Below are positions 41,661 through 51,427 of a stretch of 54,179 nucleotides of DNA, one piece after another. Under the pieces are notes generated by a model that was given only the letters and a program-made list of their open reading frames with translations, searched no databases and was not told the origin of the DNA. Where the stretch lies: NCBI RefSeq assembly GCF_001908025.1, contig NZ_MQMG01000020.1, positions 1 to 54,179 on the forward strand, given 5' to 3'. The translations under genes were made by a program, and so were the position numbers. Within the stretch, counting starts at the first letter, position 1; each line of letters starts with the position of its first letter. The stretch comes from Geobacillus proteiniphilus (GTDB taxonomy: Bacteria; Bacillota; Bacilli; Bacillales; Anoxybacillaceae).

Positions 41661-43328
41661 TTATTCTCTTGGAAGCAGCTTTCGCAATACTTTGCCTGAC
41701 GGCGTCGCCGGCAATTCATCAATGAACTCGATATAACGCGGATACTTGAACGCCGCCATATGCGTTTTCGCCCATTCGATCAAGTCAGACGGCGCGACCC
41801 TTCCTTTGTACGAATCGTGAAGAACAACAAACGCTTTCGGCACTTCCCCTTTCATCGGGTCAGGCACGCCGATGACTGCACATTGCTTGACGGCCGGATG
41901 TTCGTTCAACAGTGCCTCGACGTCTTCCGGAAAGACGCTGTAGCCGGACACTTTGATCATTTCTTTCAACCGCCCTTGGAAATACAAATAGCCGTCTTCA
42001 TCGACATACCCGATATCGCCAGTGTACACCCACCCATCTTTCAGCGTCTCGTTCGTCGCGTCATCGCGGCGGAAGTAGCCTTTAAAAACCCCCGGATTTT
42101 TGACGACAATTTCCCCCGACTGTCCGGGCCCAAGCTCCCGTTTCGTTTCCGGATCGATGATGCGAATGTCCGTCTCATACGTCGGGATGCCGCACGAGCC
42201 AAATTTCACACGGTCATCCGGCATAAACGTGTCACACGTATGCGTCTCGCTCAGCCCGTAGGCGGCTTCGTACAACAGGCAGCCGCCGGTCGTTTCCGCC
42301 CACCGCTCGGCAAGGTCTTTCGTCACCGGCAGACCGAAGCTCGTCGCCAAGTTGCGTTTTAAACTTGACAAGTCGGCAGAGGTGGTTGACAGCACTTGCA
42401 AAATGGCCGCATTCATCGGCGCGATGCTGTACCATGCCGTGACTTTGTACGTTTCGATGGCTTTGATCGTCGCCATCGGGTCAAAGCGGGTAAACAGCAC
42501 GCATGGATGTCCCGTGTACACCGGCGTATTCAGTCCCATCACCATCCCGGCGATATGGCAAAGCGGGGAATGGGCCATCAACGTTTCCGGTTTTTCCGTC
42601 AGCCGGTTTGCCTGGGCGGATGCGGCCGTCTTAAATAGCGCATTGCCATAGGTGAGCATCGCTCCTTTCGGCCGACCGGTCGTACCCGATGTAAAAATGA
42701 TCAACCCGACATCGTTCCATAAGTCAATGGGGGCGTCCTCATCAAGCGGCGGATAGGCGGCGATGATGGCCGCAAAATCGTCCGCGGCGCTATCCGGCTG
42801 CTTCGGTTGCACAAGCTCGGCGCAAAGCGGGATGCCCCCTGCCGGATCGGCGTAATCGCCGCAGTGGCACGTTACGATAAACGACAGAGGCGCTGTTTGT
42901 TGTTCGGCTTGTCGAACGCGCGGCACTCCTTCCTCTCCGGCGATGATGCCGACAAGCGGCACTTCAGCGAAAAAATAGGCGAGCTCCGATTCCCGGTACA
43001 TCGGGTTGAGCGGGACGACGACGCCGCCTAACTGCTGGATGGCGAAGTGGGCGATGATGTATTGCGGACAGTTTTGCATGTACAAGGCGACATAGCTCCC
43101 TTTCCTCACCCCTTTTTCCTGCAAATAGCGGGCAAAACGGCGGACGTGATCCAGCAATGTTCCCCAAGTGATCACCTTGTTGTAGAAGATGTACGCCGGC
43201 TCGTTTTCCTCGCGCTCGCCGCGATGGCGCAAATAATGATAGAGCGGCTGTTCGCCGAGCACGTAGCGGAGCTCCTTCGGCAGCCCGCTCGGCCAGTACG
43301 GGCGTGTTTGGTTCACATGTTTCACCAT
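41661..43328 (-). CDS. AMP-forming acyl-CoA synthetase/ligase
   Basis: The 555-residue ANL-superfamily enzyme activates a carboxylic acid as acyl-adenylate and transfers it to CoA. Key motifs are the P-loop LIIFTSGTTGRPKGAML (about 208-224), YGLSETHTCDT (about 338-348), the hinge region YTGDIGYVDEDGYLYFQGRLKEMIKVSG (about 433-460), and the C-terminal catalytic lysine in PSGKVLRKLL (about 543-552). Length fits long-/medium-chain or aryl-CoA ligases; the substrate cannot be told. An inverted repeat AATACTGA/TCAGTATT 11 bp before the ATG looks like a TetR-family (fatty-acid regulon) operator. It is divergent from an HpaB-type hydroxylase and upstream of the carboxyltransferase relic. Confidence 0.92.
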   Translation of the reverse strand: MVKHVNQTRPYWPSGLPKELRYVLGEQPLYHYLRHRGEREENEPAYIFYNKVITWGTLLDHVRRFARYLQEKGVRKGSYVALYMQNCPQYIIAHFAIQQLGGVVVPLNPMYRESELAYFFAEVPLVGIIAGEEGVPRVRQAEQQTAPLSFIVTCHCGDYADPAGGIPLCAELVQPKQPDSAADDFAAIIAAYPPLDEDAPIDLWNDVGLIIFTSGTTGRPKGAMLTYGNALFKTAASAQANRLTEKPETLMAHSPLCHIAGMVMGLNTPVYTGHPCVLFTRFDPMATIKAIETYKVTAWYSIAPMNAAILQVLSTTSADLSSLKRNLATSFGLPVTKDLAERWAETTGGCLLYEAAYGLSETHTCDTFMPDDRVKFGSCGIPTYETDIRIIDPETKRELGPGQSGEIVVKNPGVFKGYFRRDDATNETLKDGWVYTGDIGYVDEDGYLYFQGRLKEMIKVSGYSVFPEDVEALLNEHPAVKQCAVIGVPDPMKGEVPKAFVVLHDSYKGRVAPSDLIEWAKTHMAAFKYPRYIEFIDELPATPSGKVLRKLLPRE

Positions 43329-43338
43329 CCTTCGACAG

Positions 43339-43358
43339 AATACTGAATGGTCAGTATT
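43339..43358. promoter_or_regulatory. TetR-type operator upstream of the acyl-CoA synthetase
   Basis: AATACTGA (43339-43346) and TCAGTATT (43351-43358) with an ATGG centre form an inverted repeat of the ACTGANNNNTCAGT kind used by TetR-family acyl-CoA regulators. The rest of 43359-43645 carries no gene that I recognise. Confidence 0.55.
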
Positions 43359-43645
43359 TTTTGCTCAGAAAACGCTTTCGCCCAATTGTTCATGTCCTCT
43401 GCTTCATCCATATGAATATAATTTCGCTGTCATTCGTCGATTTCCTGTTTCGAACAACCAATCATTTTCTCCGACATGGCAAACGGCCGCCCTCTTCCTG
43501 CCAATCAGGCGCTCAATCGCGCCAAACAAAGCGGACGCAATCGGACGGAAGTGGCTGCCCCTTTTCATGAATGAATCCCCTCCCCTTTTTCCTAGGCGCG
43601 CATACAATAGCCATAAACGGTTTTGCAAAAAAGGGGATGGCGATC

Positions 43646-45091
43646 ATGGCCATTATTAACGGGGCCCAATATATCGAGCGCATTGACAATCTTCGGTCAA
43701 ATGTATGGATCAACGGCCAGCAGGTCGAGGGAAAGCTGTCGGAACACCCCGCCTTCGCCGGTGTCATGCGGACCCAAGCCCGCTTATACGACGCCCAGCA
43801 CGATCCTCACAGGCAGCCGGTGCTCACGTTCCGCACGCCGGCGGGAGAGCTGGCCGGCGCAGCGTTTTTGCGGCCGACGACCAAAGAGGATCTCGAACAC
43901 CGGCGCTTGGCGTTTCAAGAATGGGCGCGCTTGACGGCAGGAATGATGGGGCGCTCTCCTGACTATATGAACACTGCCGTTATGGCGCTCGCTTCGGCTG
44001 CTGATTTTTTCGCGCAGCAGCACCCATCGTATGGCCGACATATCGAGCAGCTATATGAGCGGGCAGTCAAAAACGACTTGTCGTTTACCCATACGTTCGT
44101 CAATCCGCAAGTGAACCGTTCCCTCGGCTACATGGAAGAAGACGGCGAGCCGATCGCTGCTAAAGTCATCCGTGAGACGGCGAACGGGCTCATCATCAAA
44201 GGGGCGCGCCTGCTCGCCACCCAAGGCGGCATGACCGACGAACTTCTCGTTTTGCCGGCCGGCGGAGCGCTTCTTGGCGATGAATACATGTACGCCTTTT
44301 CGATTCCAGGCAACACGCCGGGGCTGAAGTTCGTCTGCCGGCCGCCGTTGGCTGCAGGCACTTCGTCGTTTGACGCCCCGCTTAGCTCGCGCTTTGATGA
44401 AATCGATGCCATGGTCGTATTCGACGAAGTGCTCGTGCCATGGGACCGGGTGTTTTTCTACAAAAACGCCTGGTTTGCCAAGGAAATGGAGGAAGAAACC
44501 CATTTGGCGATTATGCTGCTTCACCAAGTGCTGGCGCGGCGCATTGTCAAAACAGAGTTTTTTCTTGGGACAGTGGAACTGCTTAGCGAGGCGATCCAAA
44601 TCGGCGGATACCAGCATGTGCAGGAAAAAATCGGAGAAATCGCCGCTGCCTTGGAGGCGCTCAGGGGGATGCTCCTTGCCGCGGAACTCCATGCCAAACC
44701 AGACCGGCGCGGCACGATGGTGCCGGATCCCGCCCCGCTTTATGCCGCCGCTTTTTTGTATCCGCGCTTGTACCCGCGCTTTGCCGACATCATTCAGCTG
44801 CTTGGGGCAAGCGGGCTTGTCTGCTTGCCGACGGAAGCGGACTTTTCTTCCCTGCTCCGTCCGGATTTGGACCGGTACTTGCAAGCGGCGACGCTTCCCG
44901 CCGAACAGCGGGTGCAGCTGTTCTGCTTCGCCTGGGATCTGGCGATGAGCGCCTTCGGGACGCGGCAAACGCTGTATGAGCGGTTTTTCTTCGGCGATCC
45001 GGCTCGGTTTGCAACGACTTTCTACCACCGATACGATCGAGAGGCATGCGCGCAGATCGTACGTCAGTTTTTGGACAGCGAACAGCAATGA
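43646..45091 (+). CDS. 4-hydroxyphenylacetate 3-hydroxylase (HpaB)-family flavin monooxygenase
   Basis: The 481-residue protein has the length and motifs of the oxygenase part of two-component flavin monooxygenases: NGAQYIERIDNLRSNVWING at the start, PDYMNTAVMALASAADFFAQ (about 107-126), HTFVNPQVNRS (about 150-160), GARLLATQGGMTDELLVLP (about 183-201) and VPWDRVFFYKN (about 263-273). It would use FADH2 from a separate reductase to ortho-hydroxylate a phenol. I start at the ATG at 43646, 9 bp after AAAAGGGG. No reductase (hpaC) or ring-cleavage gene adjoins. It is divergent from the acyl-CoA synthetase; shared control by the operator between them is possible. Confidence 0.88.
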   Translation: MAIINGAQYIERIDNLRSNVWINGQQVEGKLSEHPAFAGVMRTQARLYDAQHDPHRQPVLTFRTPAGELAGAAFLRPTTKEDLEHRRLAFQEWARLTAGMMGRSPDYMNTAVMALASAADFFAQQHPSYGRHIEQLYERAVKNDLSFTHTFVNPQVNRSLGYMEEDGEPIAAKVIRETANGLIIKGARLLATQGGMTDELLVLPAGGALLGDEYMYAFSIPGNTPGLKFVCRPPLAAGTSSFDAPLSSRFDEIDAMVVFDEVLVPWDRVFFYKNAWFAKEMEEETHLAIMLLHQVLARRIVKTEFFLGTVELLSEAIQIGGYQHVQEKIGEIAAALEALRGMLLAAELHAKPDRRGTMVPDPAPLYAAAFLYPRLYPRFADIIQLLGASGLVCLPTEADFSSLLRPDLDRYLQAATLPAEQRVQLFCFAWDLAMSAFGTRQTLYERFFFGDPARFATTFYHRYDREACAQIVRQFLDSEQQ

Positions 45092-45147
45092 CAGCGATGC
45101 CCCCCCTTGCCGCGCGGGGGAGGCATCCGTATCAGCCACTTGGCAGG

Positions 45148-46584
45148 TTACCTCGCCTGCTGCCGGTCAGGAAACAACAGGCTAAACAGCACGCCGGCGA
45201 TTAAGGCAATGGCAAACGTCGTAAACCGTGAGCTAATGATGGCTTCAAGCGGCGAGGAAATCCAAATGACCGTGCTGACAAAACCGGCAACGATCGTCGC
45301 GATGGCGCCGATGCCGGAATACCGCTTCCAGAAAAAGGAGAGTAAAATCACCGGTGACAGCGTGCAGCCGATTCCCGCCCACGCCCAGCTGACAATGAAA
45401 TACACAAGCGTTTCCGATGTCATCGCCAGCACCAAGCCAAGCAGCCCGGCGATGACCACCACCGCGCGGGAAAGGGCGACAAGCTGCCTTTCCGACAGGC
45501 AGAGGCGCAGCGAGCGGCGGACAATATCTTCGCTAATGGAGCTGGTGATCACAAGCAGCTGCGAATCAGCTGTTGTCACGATGGCGGCCAAAATGCCCGA
45601 CAAAAGCACCCCCGCCAGCCACGGCGGCAGCAAATCCAACGCCATATGCGGCAACACCGTTTCAACATCGGCGAAAGATTGATTTTGGTAAAGCGCGAGC
45701 GCAGCAAGGCCGATCAAAAACGCTCCGCCATACGCCAGCAGCGTCCAAATGATGGCCACTGTTTTCGCCGTTTTCGCCTCGCGGGTGTCTTTTAGTGCCA
45801 TGAAGCGAACGCTCAACTGTGGCTGGCCGCCAAGATAGCCGAAAAACCAGGCAAAATTGTTAAACAACAATAGCCCGAGCGCAAAACCGGCTGCCCCGCC
45901 CGTCCATGAGTCGAGGCCCGGTTTGGCCTGATGAAGCGCCGCGCTGATCGACAGCCCGCCGCTGTAAATTTCCACGAGCGCCACAATGGGCAAAATGACG
46001 AGCGTGGCCAGCATAAGCACACTTTGAATCATATCCGTCCAAACGACGCTGACAAAGCCGCCGGTATACGACAAAATGATGACAATCGCCACACTGATGA
46101 CCATGCCAAGCTTCGGATCGATATGAAACACGGCAAACAACGTCTTGCCCGCACCGGCGATTTGCGCGCTAAAGTAAAACATCATAAAACTGAAAATAAG
46201 GACCGTCGAAAGCCACAAAATCGTTCGCCCGTGGGCGCCGAACCGCTTGGCTAAATAGCCCGGCAAAGTCAGCGCTCCATGTCGCTCTGCCTCTTGGCGG
46301 AAACGGTCCGCCAAAAAGAGCCAGGCGCACACAATGCCGATGACAATGCCGACGGCCACCCAAATGGCAGAAAGCCCGCTCGCAAACACAAACCCGGTGT
46401 AGCCAAGCAGCAGCCATGCCGATTCGCCTGTCGCCCGCTCGGAAAACGCGAGCGCCCAACCGGGAAGTTTTTTTCCGCCAAGCAAAAAATCGGAGTGGCT
46501 CATCTCTCTTCTTCCGTACCGATATCCAAGCGCCGCAATGACCAAACAGTAAAGGACGAGCTCCGCCAAAATGATGCCATTCAT
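45148..46584 (-). CDS. Sodium:solute symporter (SSS family, PutP-like)
   Basis: The 478-residue protein has 12-13 predicted transmembrane helices. SSS-family features include GGKKLPGWALAFSERATGESAWLLLGYTGF (about 36-65) at the first unwound helix, the segment SYTGGFVSVVWTDMIQSVLM (about 169-188) and AAIVTTADSQLLVITSSISEDI near 325-346, which holds the Na+-site serines and threonines. This pattern matches the proline/sodium branch (PutP, OpuE), but substrate is not certain. The ATG at 46584 follows GGGGAGGAG; the longer frame has no site. It is convergent with the HpaB-type gene and divergent from the aminopeptidase. Confidence 0.9.
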   Translation of the reverse strand: MNGIILAELVLYCLVIAALGYRYGRREMSHSDFLLGGKKLPGWALAFSERATGESAWLLLGYTGFVFASGLSAIWVAVGIVIGIVCAWLFLADRFRQEAERHGALTLPGYLAKRFGAHGRTILWLSTVLIFSFMMFYFSAQIAGAGKTLFAVFHIDPKLGMVISVAIVIILSYTGGFVSVVWTDMIQSVLMLATLVILPIVALVEIYSGGLSISAALHQAKPGLDSWTGGAAGFALGLLLFNNFAWFFGYLGGQPQLSVRFMALKDTREAKTAKTVAIIWTLLAYGGAFLIGLAALALYQNQSFADVETVLPHMALDLLPPWLAGVLLSGILAAIVTTADSQLLVITSSISEDIVRRSLRLCLSERQLVALSRAVVVIAGLLGLVLAMTSETLVYFIVSWAWAGIGCTLSPVILLSFFWKRYSGIGAIATIVAGFVSTVIWISSPLEAIISSRFTTFAIALIAGVLFSLLFPDRQQAR

Positions 46585-46870
46585 CGTTTCTCCTCCCCGT
46601 TGTATCATTCGCTTGGCCGCCATCGCTCCGTGCTCTCCTTCTCTTCCAGCCATCCCCCCTTTCGTAGAAAAAGCCGGCATTGCCATCGTGCGGAGACGAC
46701 AATGCCGGCGCTGCTGTCCAATCGTTTTCCCTTCCTGCTGTCTTCTCTTTTATTATTACTTTTATGATCATGGTATGTCGTTTATTCCAGCGGCCGGGCT
46801 GTATGAAAGTTGCCAAAGGGAACAACATTGTATTAAAGTGGACTTGACACCAAAAAAAGGAGTGACCGAA

Positions 46871-48112
46871 GTGGATCGTTGGGAAAACGAATTAAACAAA
46901 TATGCCGAGCTGGCGGTGAAGGTGGGCGTGAACATTCAGCCCGGGCAAACGCTGTTCGTCAACGCCCCGCTCGAGGCGGCGCCGCTCGTCCGCAAAATCG
47001 CCAAAACCGCGTACGAAACCGGGGCGAAGCACGTGTATGTCGAGTGGAACGACGAGGCGCTTACATACATCAAATTTCAACACGCCCCTGAGGAAGCGTT
47101 TTCCGAGTATCCGATGTGGCGGGCGAGAGCGATGGAAGAACTCGCCGAACAAGGCGCTGCCTTTTTATCCATTTACGCCCCGAATCCTGACTTGTTAAAA
47201 GACGTCGATCCAAAGCGGATCGCGACCGCCAATAAAACAGCGGCTCAAGCGCTCGCCAACTACCGAAGCGCCATTATGGCCGATCGGAACTGCTGGTCGC
47301 TCATTTCCGTCCCCACGCCGGCTTGGGCGCAAAAAGTATTTGGCGATCTGCGTGATGAAGAAGCCATCGACAAATTATGGGAAGCGATTTTCCGCATCAC
47401 CCGCATCGATCATGACGATCCGATCGCTGCCTGGCGCGAACATAACGATCGGCTCGCCCGCATCGTCGATTACTTAAACAACAAGCAATACAAACAGCTC
47501 GTTTACGAAGCGCCCGGCACCAATCTCACGGTCGAGCTCGTCGACGGCCACGTCTGGCACGGCGGCGCGGCGACCAGCCAAAGCGGCGTGCGCTTCAATC
47601 CAAACATTCCGACCGAAGAAGTGTTTACGATGCCGCATAAAGACGGCGTCAACGGCACGGTGCGCAACACGAAGCCGCTCAATTACAACGGCAACGTGAT
47701 CGATGGGTTTACGCTCACTTTCAAAGACGGTCAAGTCGTCGACTTCAGCGCCGAACAAGGATATGAGACGCTTAAGCATTTGCTTGACACCGATGACGGG
47801 GCGCGCCGCCTCGGGGAAGTCGCCCTCGTGCCGCACCAATCGCCGGTGTCGCTGTCCAATCTCATTTTTTACAACACGCTGTTTGACGAAAACGCCGCTT
47901 GCCATTTGGCGCTCGGCAAGGCGTATCCGACCAATATCGAAAACGGCGCGTCGTTGTCCAAAGACGAACTCGACCGTCGCGGCGTCAACGACAGCCTCGT
48001 CCACGTCGACTTTATGATCGGCTCAGCTGAGCTGAACATTGACGGCGTGACGAAAGACGGGAAGCGCGAGCCGATTTTCCACAATGGCAACTGGGCATTC
48101 GAACTGTCGTAA
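46871..48112 (+). CDS. M29-family metallo-aminopeptidase (AmpS/PepS, aminopeptidase II type)
   Basis: The 413-residue enzyme removes N-terminal residues from peptides using two metal ions. The M29 ligands are visible: Glu250 (NIPTEEVFTMPH), Glu316 (LGEVALVPH), His345 and Tyr352 (NAACHLALGKAY), His378 and Asp380 (SLVHVDFMIG). This layout matches Geobacillus stearothermophilus aminopeptidase II and Thermus AmpT. The start is GTG at 46871, 8 bp after AAAAAAGGAG; upstream in-frame sequence overlaps the divergent symporter region and is not used. No signal peptide, so it is cytosolic. A bidirectional terminator at 48134-48186 follows. Confidence 0.93.
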   Translation: MDRWENELNKYAELAVKVGVNIQPGQTLFVNAPLEAAPLVRKIAKTAYETGAKHVYVEWNDEALTYIKFQHAPEEAFSEYPMWRARAMEELAEQGAAFLSIYAPNPDLLKDVDPKRIATANKTAAQALANYRSAIMADRNCWSLISVPTPAWAQKVFGDLRDEEAIDKLWEAIFRITRIDHDDPIAAWREHNDRLARIVDYLNNKQYKQLVYEAPGTNLTVELVDGHVWHGGAATSQSGVRFNPNIPTEEVFTMPHKDGVNGTVRNTKPLNYNGNVIDGFTLTFKDGQVVDFSAEQGYETLKHLLDTDDGARRLGEVALVPHQSPVSLSNLIFYNTLFDENAACHLALGKAYPTNIENGASLSKDELDRRGVNDSLVHVDFMIGSAELNIDGVTKDGKREPIFHNGNWAFELS

Positions 48113-48133
48113 TCGGTTTTGCCAGCTCTAAAC

Positions 48134-48186
48134 AATAAGGCTGCGCCAAACGAGCGGCCAGACCCGACCGTTGACGCAGCCTTATT
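48134..48186. terminator. Bidirectional terminator between two convergent genes
   Basis: AATAAGGCTGCG (48134-48145) pairs perfectly with CGCAGCCTTATT (48175-48186). It serves the aminopeptidase gene on the plus strand and the large TPR protein gene on the minus strand. Confidence 0.85.
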
Positions 48187-48215
48187 CCGTTCAAGCACGG
48201 TTCCGCACGGAACCA

Positions 48216-50990
48216 TTAGACCGAACCGATTGGTTTGTTTTCGTCCTGCAGCAAGTGCACAGCGGCAGATGCCGCCTGCGCCAGCTGCTCGCATTGCCGC
48301 AAACGAATGCCAAAGAGCACGAGCGGGTCGCGGTACGCCTCAGGGTTTTTGCGCATATGTTTGAGCTCGCCTTCCTGGGCAGCGATCTCCAGCTCCAGCC
48401 GTTTCAACGTTTCATCGAGCGCCGTTAATGGCGAATGGAAAAATTGGGTAACGTCGCGTTCAAGCGATTTGGCAAACCATTCAAACGGCAGTAGCAACTG
48501 CTGGATGATCGCCTCCACCACCTCAGCGTAATCTTGCGTCTGGATGAACTGCTTATACTTTTGCGCCAGCATCGCCTTGTTTTGCGCAAAGGCACCGAGC
48601 AGTTTGCCCGCCCCTTTCAACAGCAGCTGGCTTGGCGTTCTCCGCAAGAAAAAGTTCACCTTGCCCACTTGCACCCCGCTGATCAACCGATCCGTATCGC
48701 GCCGCCAATCGGCGAGAATGCGAAAGTCGCATTCGAGCTTGAGCCGTTCCTCGCCGAACATGGCGTTAAACCCTTCGCCCATTTCATGCAAAAACACCTG
48801 GCATTCGTTGAATTCGTCTTCCGTCGCTGCAATCCACTGTTCCATGGCGCGGCGCAGCTTTGGCAGCGCCTCTTCATCGAGATAAGCGCGAAGCTGTTCG
48901 TTCGCTTTGTCGTTCAGTTCAAGATGCAAGCGGGAAAAATCGCTGTCTTCGCTCACAAGATCCGCCATGTTGCGCAACAGATCGGGAATCGCCGCTGACA
49001 GCTCGCCCCGCATTTCCGCCAAGACGGTGCGGAACGACTTTGCCGTTTTGGCCGTTTTCTCCTCTTGCAGGTCGCCAAGCTGATGAATGGCGCCGCTGAG
49101 TTTGGCCGCCATTTCTTTTTTCCATACGACCAGCTCCGCCAGTCGGCTTTCCGCCTCGACCCGCTGCCGGAACAAATGAGCGATGAACTGACGGATCGTC
49201 GTTAAAATCGCTTCCTCGCGGCGGACAGGGGACACGCAGCGGCGCATCTCCTCAAGCCAGCCGACGAGGGCTTGTTGCTGCTTGCGGCTTGGCGCATGCG
49301 GCGAATAGACCATGACATTGGCTTCCGGAACGATCGTACGAACGTGCGCTTCCACTTCCTCAACGATTCTCGCCGTCTCCTCTTCATCCACCATCCCGTC
49401 GCCCGGAGGAAGCAAAACGTACATCGGCGCAGACGGCGCCCGCTCGCGAAGCTGCAGCATCAACTGTTCATCGGCGCTAGAAAACGGATCCTCGCCGTTG
49501 AGAAGAAAAAGAATGCTATCAGCAAGCGAAAACGACACAAGCGCTTCATGGTCGGATGAAGCGCGCCCGCCGAGCGGGCCTATATCCAACAAGACAATCC
49601 CTTGCGGCACGAGTGAAAACGGTGCTCTGCACTCGATAACGACATCATCGGGAAACCGGCTTCCGCGGCCGCCCGTTGCCTGTTGAAATTCGTCAATGCT
49701 CGAAAAAACGGTAAACTGGTCGTCGCTGATTTTCGCGACTTCCATCTCCCCGCCGTTTCTCCACGCAAGCACCGGCGCAGACGGCGCCGCCAACGCTGCC
49801 TCGCCGACCAACGTCCGCAAAAACGCCAACCGCTCATGGCGTGACGCCCCAGCGACCAAAATGAAATGCGTCCGCGAATCGGACAGCTGCCGCACGAACC
49901 AGCGGAAGCGGAAATGCGAGCCCGCCCGCTGCTCTTCCGCCCAATCGGCAATTTCTTCAAATAGCGACACACCCGCTTCCCCAGCTTGCCGTTTCGCATG
50001 GACGAGCCGCTTAGCGGCGTCGTTGACCGTATCTTCTTCAAACGCCTCAGGAAATTTCTCACTCCACGCCAACACGGCAGCCGCGGCCACCGCTGTCTCC
50101 GGACCGTCGGCTAAACTCGCCCAGCTTTTGACAAGCGGTGGAACAACTTCCACCAACTCTTTCAATCGGTACGGCCCTTTCATCAATCCCGCATAGGCTT
50201 CCCCTAAAAGGTCGGGAATTCGCTTCCAGTCGTAGTCGCGGCCGATCGCCAACTCGTCATAGAGGCGGTTCCACTCCGCGAGCCACGAAAAATAGAGGTC
50301 TCCATCCCGATAACCGTTCCATAGCGCCTGCACAAGCCGTTCAAACTTCACGCGATCCGTTTCGTACAACAGCGCCAGGCAGCGTGAAAACCGCGCAGGC
50401 GCCATCGTTCGCGCATGTCCTTGTTCCACATAACCGGTCAAGATGTCCGCCCAGCGGCGCGCCGACGTCCGCACCGCCTCTCCTAAAGCAAGCTCGACGG
50501 CGCTTTCCCAATCACCTTGCTCCTCGAAAAAGGCGCGCGCCCATTCGGTCATGTTCGGATAATCCGGATACAACGTCACGCCGCGCTTAATCATATCATC
50601 CGCTTTCGCTTTTTCCCCCAACTCACGGTAGAGCGAAAACAGACGCAAAATGATTTCCGCATGCAACGTTTCGCTTGCCGTCTCAATCGAACGGTACAGC
50701 TCCTCGGCCAGCTCGAGCCGCCCAAGCTCATAGTAGCTGTCGGCGATGTTTTTTTGCGCCCACGGGCGCAAATCGTCGTGATGGACTTGTTCCCATTTAA
50801 AGATCGCCGCCTCATAATCGCGGCGGTGGAAATACACTTCCCCTTGGGCAAAGCGAATCGACGACAAATCAGCGCCATCCCGATGCGCCGTGAAAAAAAT
50901 ATCGCCAAGCGCGCTGACAACGTCGCGTTCTCCCGCCTCGATCAACGTCTCGTAAAATGTTTTATGAACAAGTTGCTGTTCAAACCCCAT
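48216..50990 (-). CDS. TPR protein with a degenerate dynamin-like GTPase domain
   Basis: The 924-residue protein is cytosolic. Residues about 1-210 form TPR-like helical repeats (AQGEVYFHRRDYEAAIFKW, ADSYYELGRLELAEELY). A GTPase-like domain follows: the strand FILVAGASRHERLAFLRTLVG (about 374-394) stands where GxxxxGKS should be but lacks the Gly-Lys-Ser; later come VLLDIGPLGG (about 465-474) at switch II and VLLPPGDG near 530. The C-terminal 350 residues are long amphipathic helices, dynamin-stalk-like, with a hydrophobic patch near 780-800 (VNFFLRRTPSQLLLKGAGKLL) that could touch membrane. I start at the ATG at 50990 (CAGGTGATCG upstream). It may be a pseudo-GTPase scaffold. No operon partner; function unknown. 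Confidence 0.65.
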   Translation of the reverse strand: MGFEQQLVHKTFYETLIEAGERDVVSALGDIFFTAHRDGADLSSIRFAQGEVYFHRRDYEAAIFKWEQVHHDDLRPWAQKNIADSYYELGRLELAEELYRSIETASETLHAEIILRLFSLYRELGEKAKADDMIKRGVTLYPDYPNMTEWARAFFEEQGDWESAVELALGEAVRTSARRWADILTGYVEQGHARTMAPARFSRCLALLYETDRVKFERLVQALWNGYRDGDLYFSWLAEWNRLYDELAIGRDYDWKRIPDLLGEAYAGLMKGPYRLKELVEVVPPLVKSWASLADGPETAVAAAAVLAWSEKFPEAFEEDTVNDAAKRLVHAKRQAGEAGVSLFEEIADWAEEQRAGSHFRFRWFVRQLSDSRTHFILVAGASRHERLAFLRTLVGEAALAAPSAPVLAWRNGGEMEVAKISDDQFTVFSSIDEFQQATGGRGSRFPDDVVIECRAPFSLVPQGIVLLDIGPLGGRASSDHEALVSFSLADSILFLLNGEDPFSSADEQLMLQLRERAPSAPMYVLLPPGDGMVDEEETARIVEEVEAHVRTIVPEANVMVYSPHAPSRKQQQALVGWLEEMRRCVSPVRREEAILTTIRQFIAHLFRQRVEAESRLAELVVWKKEMAAKLSGAIHQLGDLQEEKTAKTAKSFRTVLAEMRGELSAAIPDLLRNMADLVSEDSDFSRLHLELNDKANEQLRAYLDEEALPKLRRAMEQWIAATEDEFNECQVFLHEMGEGFNAMFGEERLKLECDFRILADWRRDTDRLISGVQVGKVNFFLRRTPSQLLLKGAGKLLGAFAQNKAMLAQKYKQFIQTQDYAEVVEAIIQQLLLPFEWFAKSLERDVTQFFHSPLTALDETLKRLELEIAAQEGELKHMRKNPEAYRDPLVLFGIRLRQCEQLAQAASAAVHLLQDENKPIGSV

Positions 50991-51248
50991 GTCGATCACC
51001 TGACTCGTATATTTGCCATGCATGTTCATTGTATGGCACGTTTTATGATTTTATTTCTATTCTATATATTTTAACAAACTTTCGCGGAAAGGAACGTTTC
51101 AATTTGTTTTCATTTGCAAGACAAAACACAGCTGTTCCATTAACGAAAAAATGCTTCTGCGATCGCAGTAAGCGTGCGATGCCAAAAGAGAGAAAGGTCG
51201 GCAAGCCCGGCCCAGACAAATAGAGGTTCTATTGCCTACGGAAGAAAA

Positions 51249-51382
51249 AAATCTCCCATCACAATTCAGCTAAACCGCGATAGGAGATTTATTTCCGTGC
51301 GATTTCGCCGTATATGTTTAATCAAAAACGAAAGTCTCCTATCACAGCGCCCTCTGATCCGGCGCTCGCAATAGGAGACTTT
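51249..51382 (+). repeat. Two related tandem hairpins
   Basis: Hairpin 1: AAATCTCC/GGAGATTT (51249-51256, 51283-51290). Hairpin 2: AAAGTCTCCTAT/ATAGGAGACTTT (51331-51342, 51371-51382) with inner AGCGCC/GGCGCT and a following T-run. Both contain TCTCC(C/T)ATCACA, so they are diverged copies. They may act as terminators or be remnants of a small repeat. No gene was seen in 50991-51665. Confidence 0.5.
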
Positions 51383-51405
51383 TTTCACGCTACTTCGTGC
51401 GTTCC

Positions 51406-51427
51406 TTTCGTATGTAAATGGCGTCCC
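51406..51427 (-). repeat. Vestige of a tRNA-Arg 3' end and its downstream flank
   Basis: TTTCGTATGTAAATGGCGTCCC matches the sequence at the 3' ends of the two tRNA-Arg copies at 52877-52896 and 53177-53198 (1-2 differences). The tRNA body is absent here. Confidence 0.55.

Noticed and set aside
44051-45139. 362-residue minus-strand open frame opposite the HpaB-type gene
   Set aside because: Basic, low-complexity translation antisense to a conserved enzyme; a GC-rich shadow.
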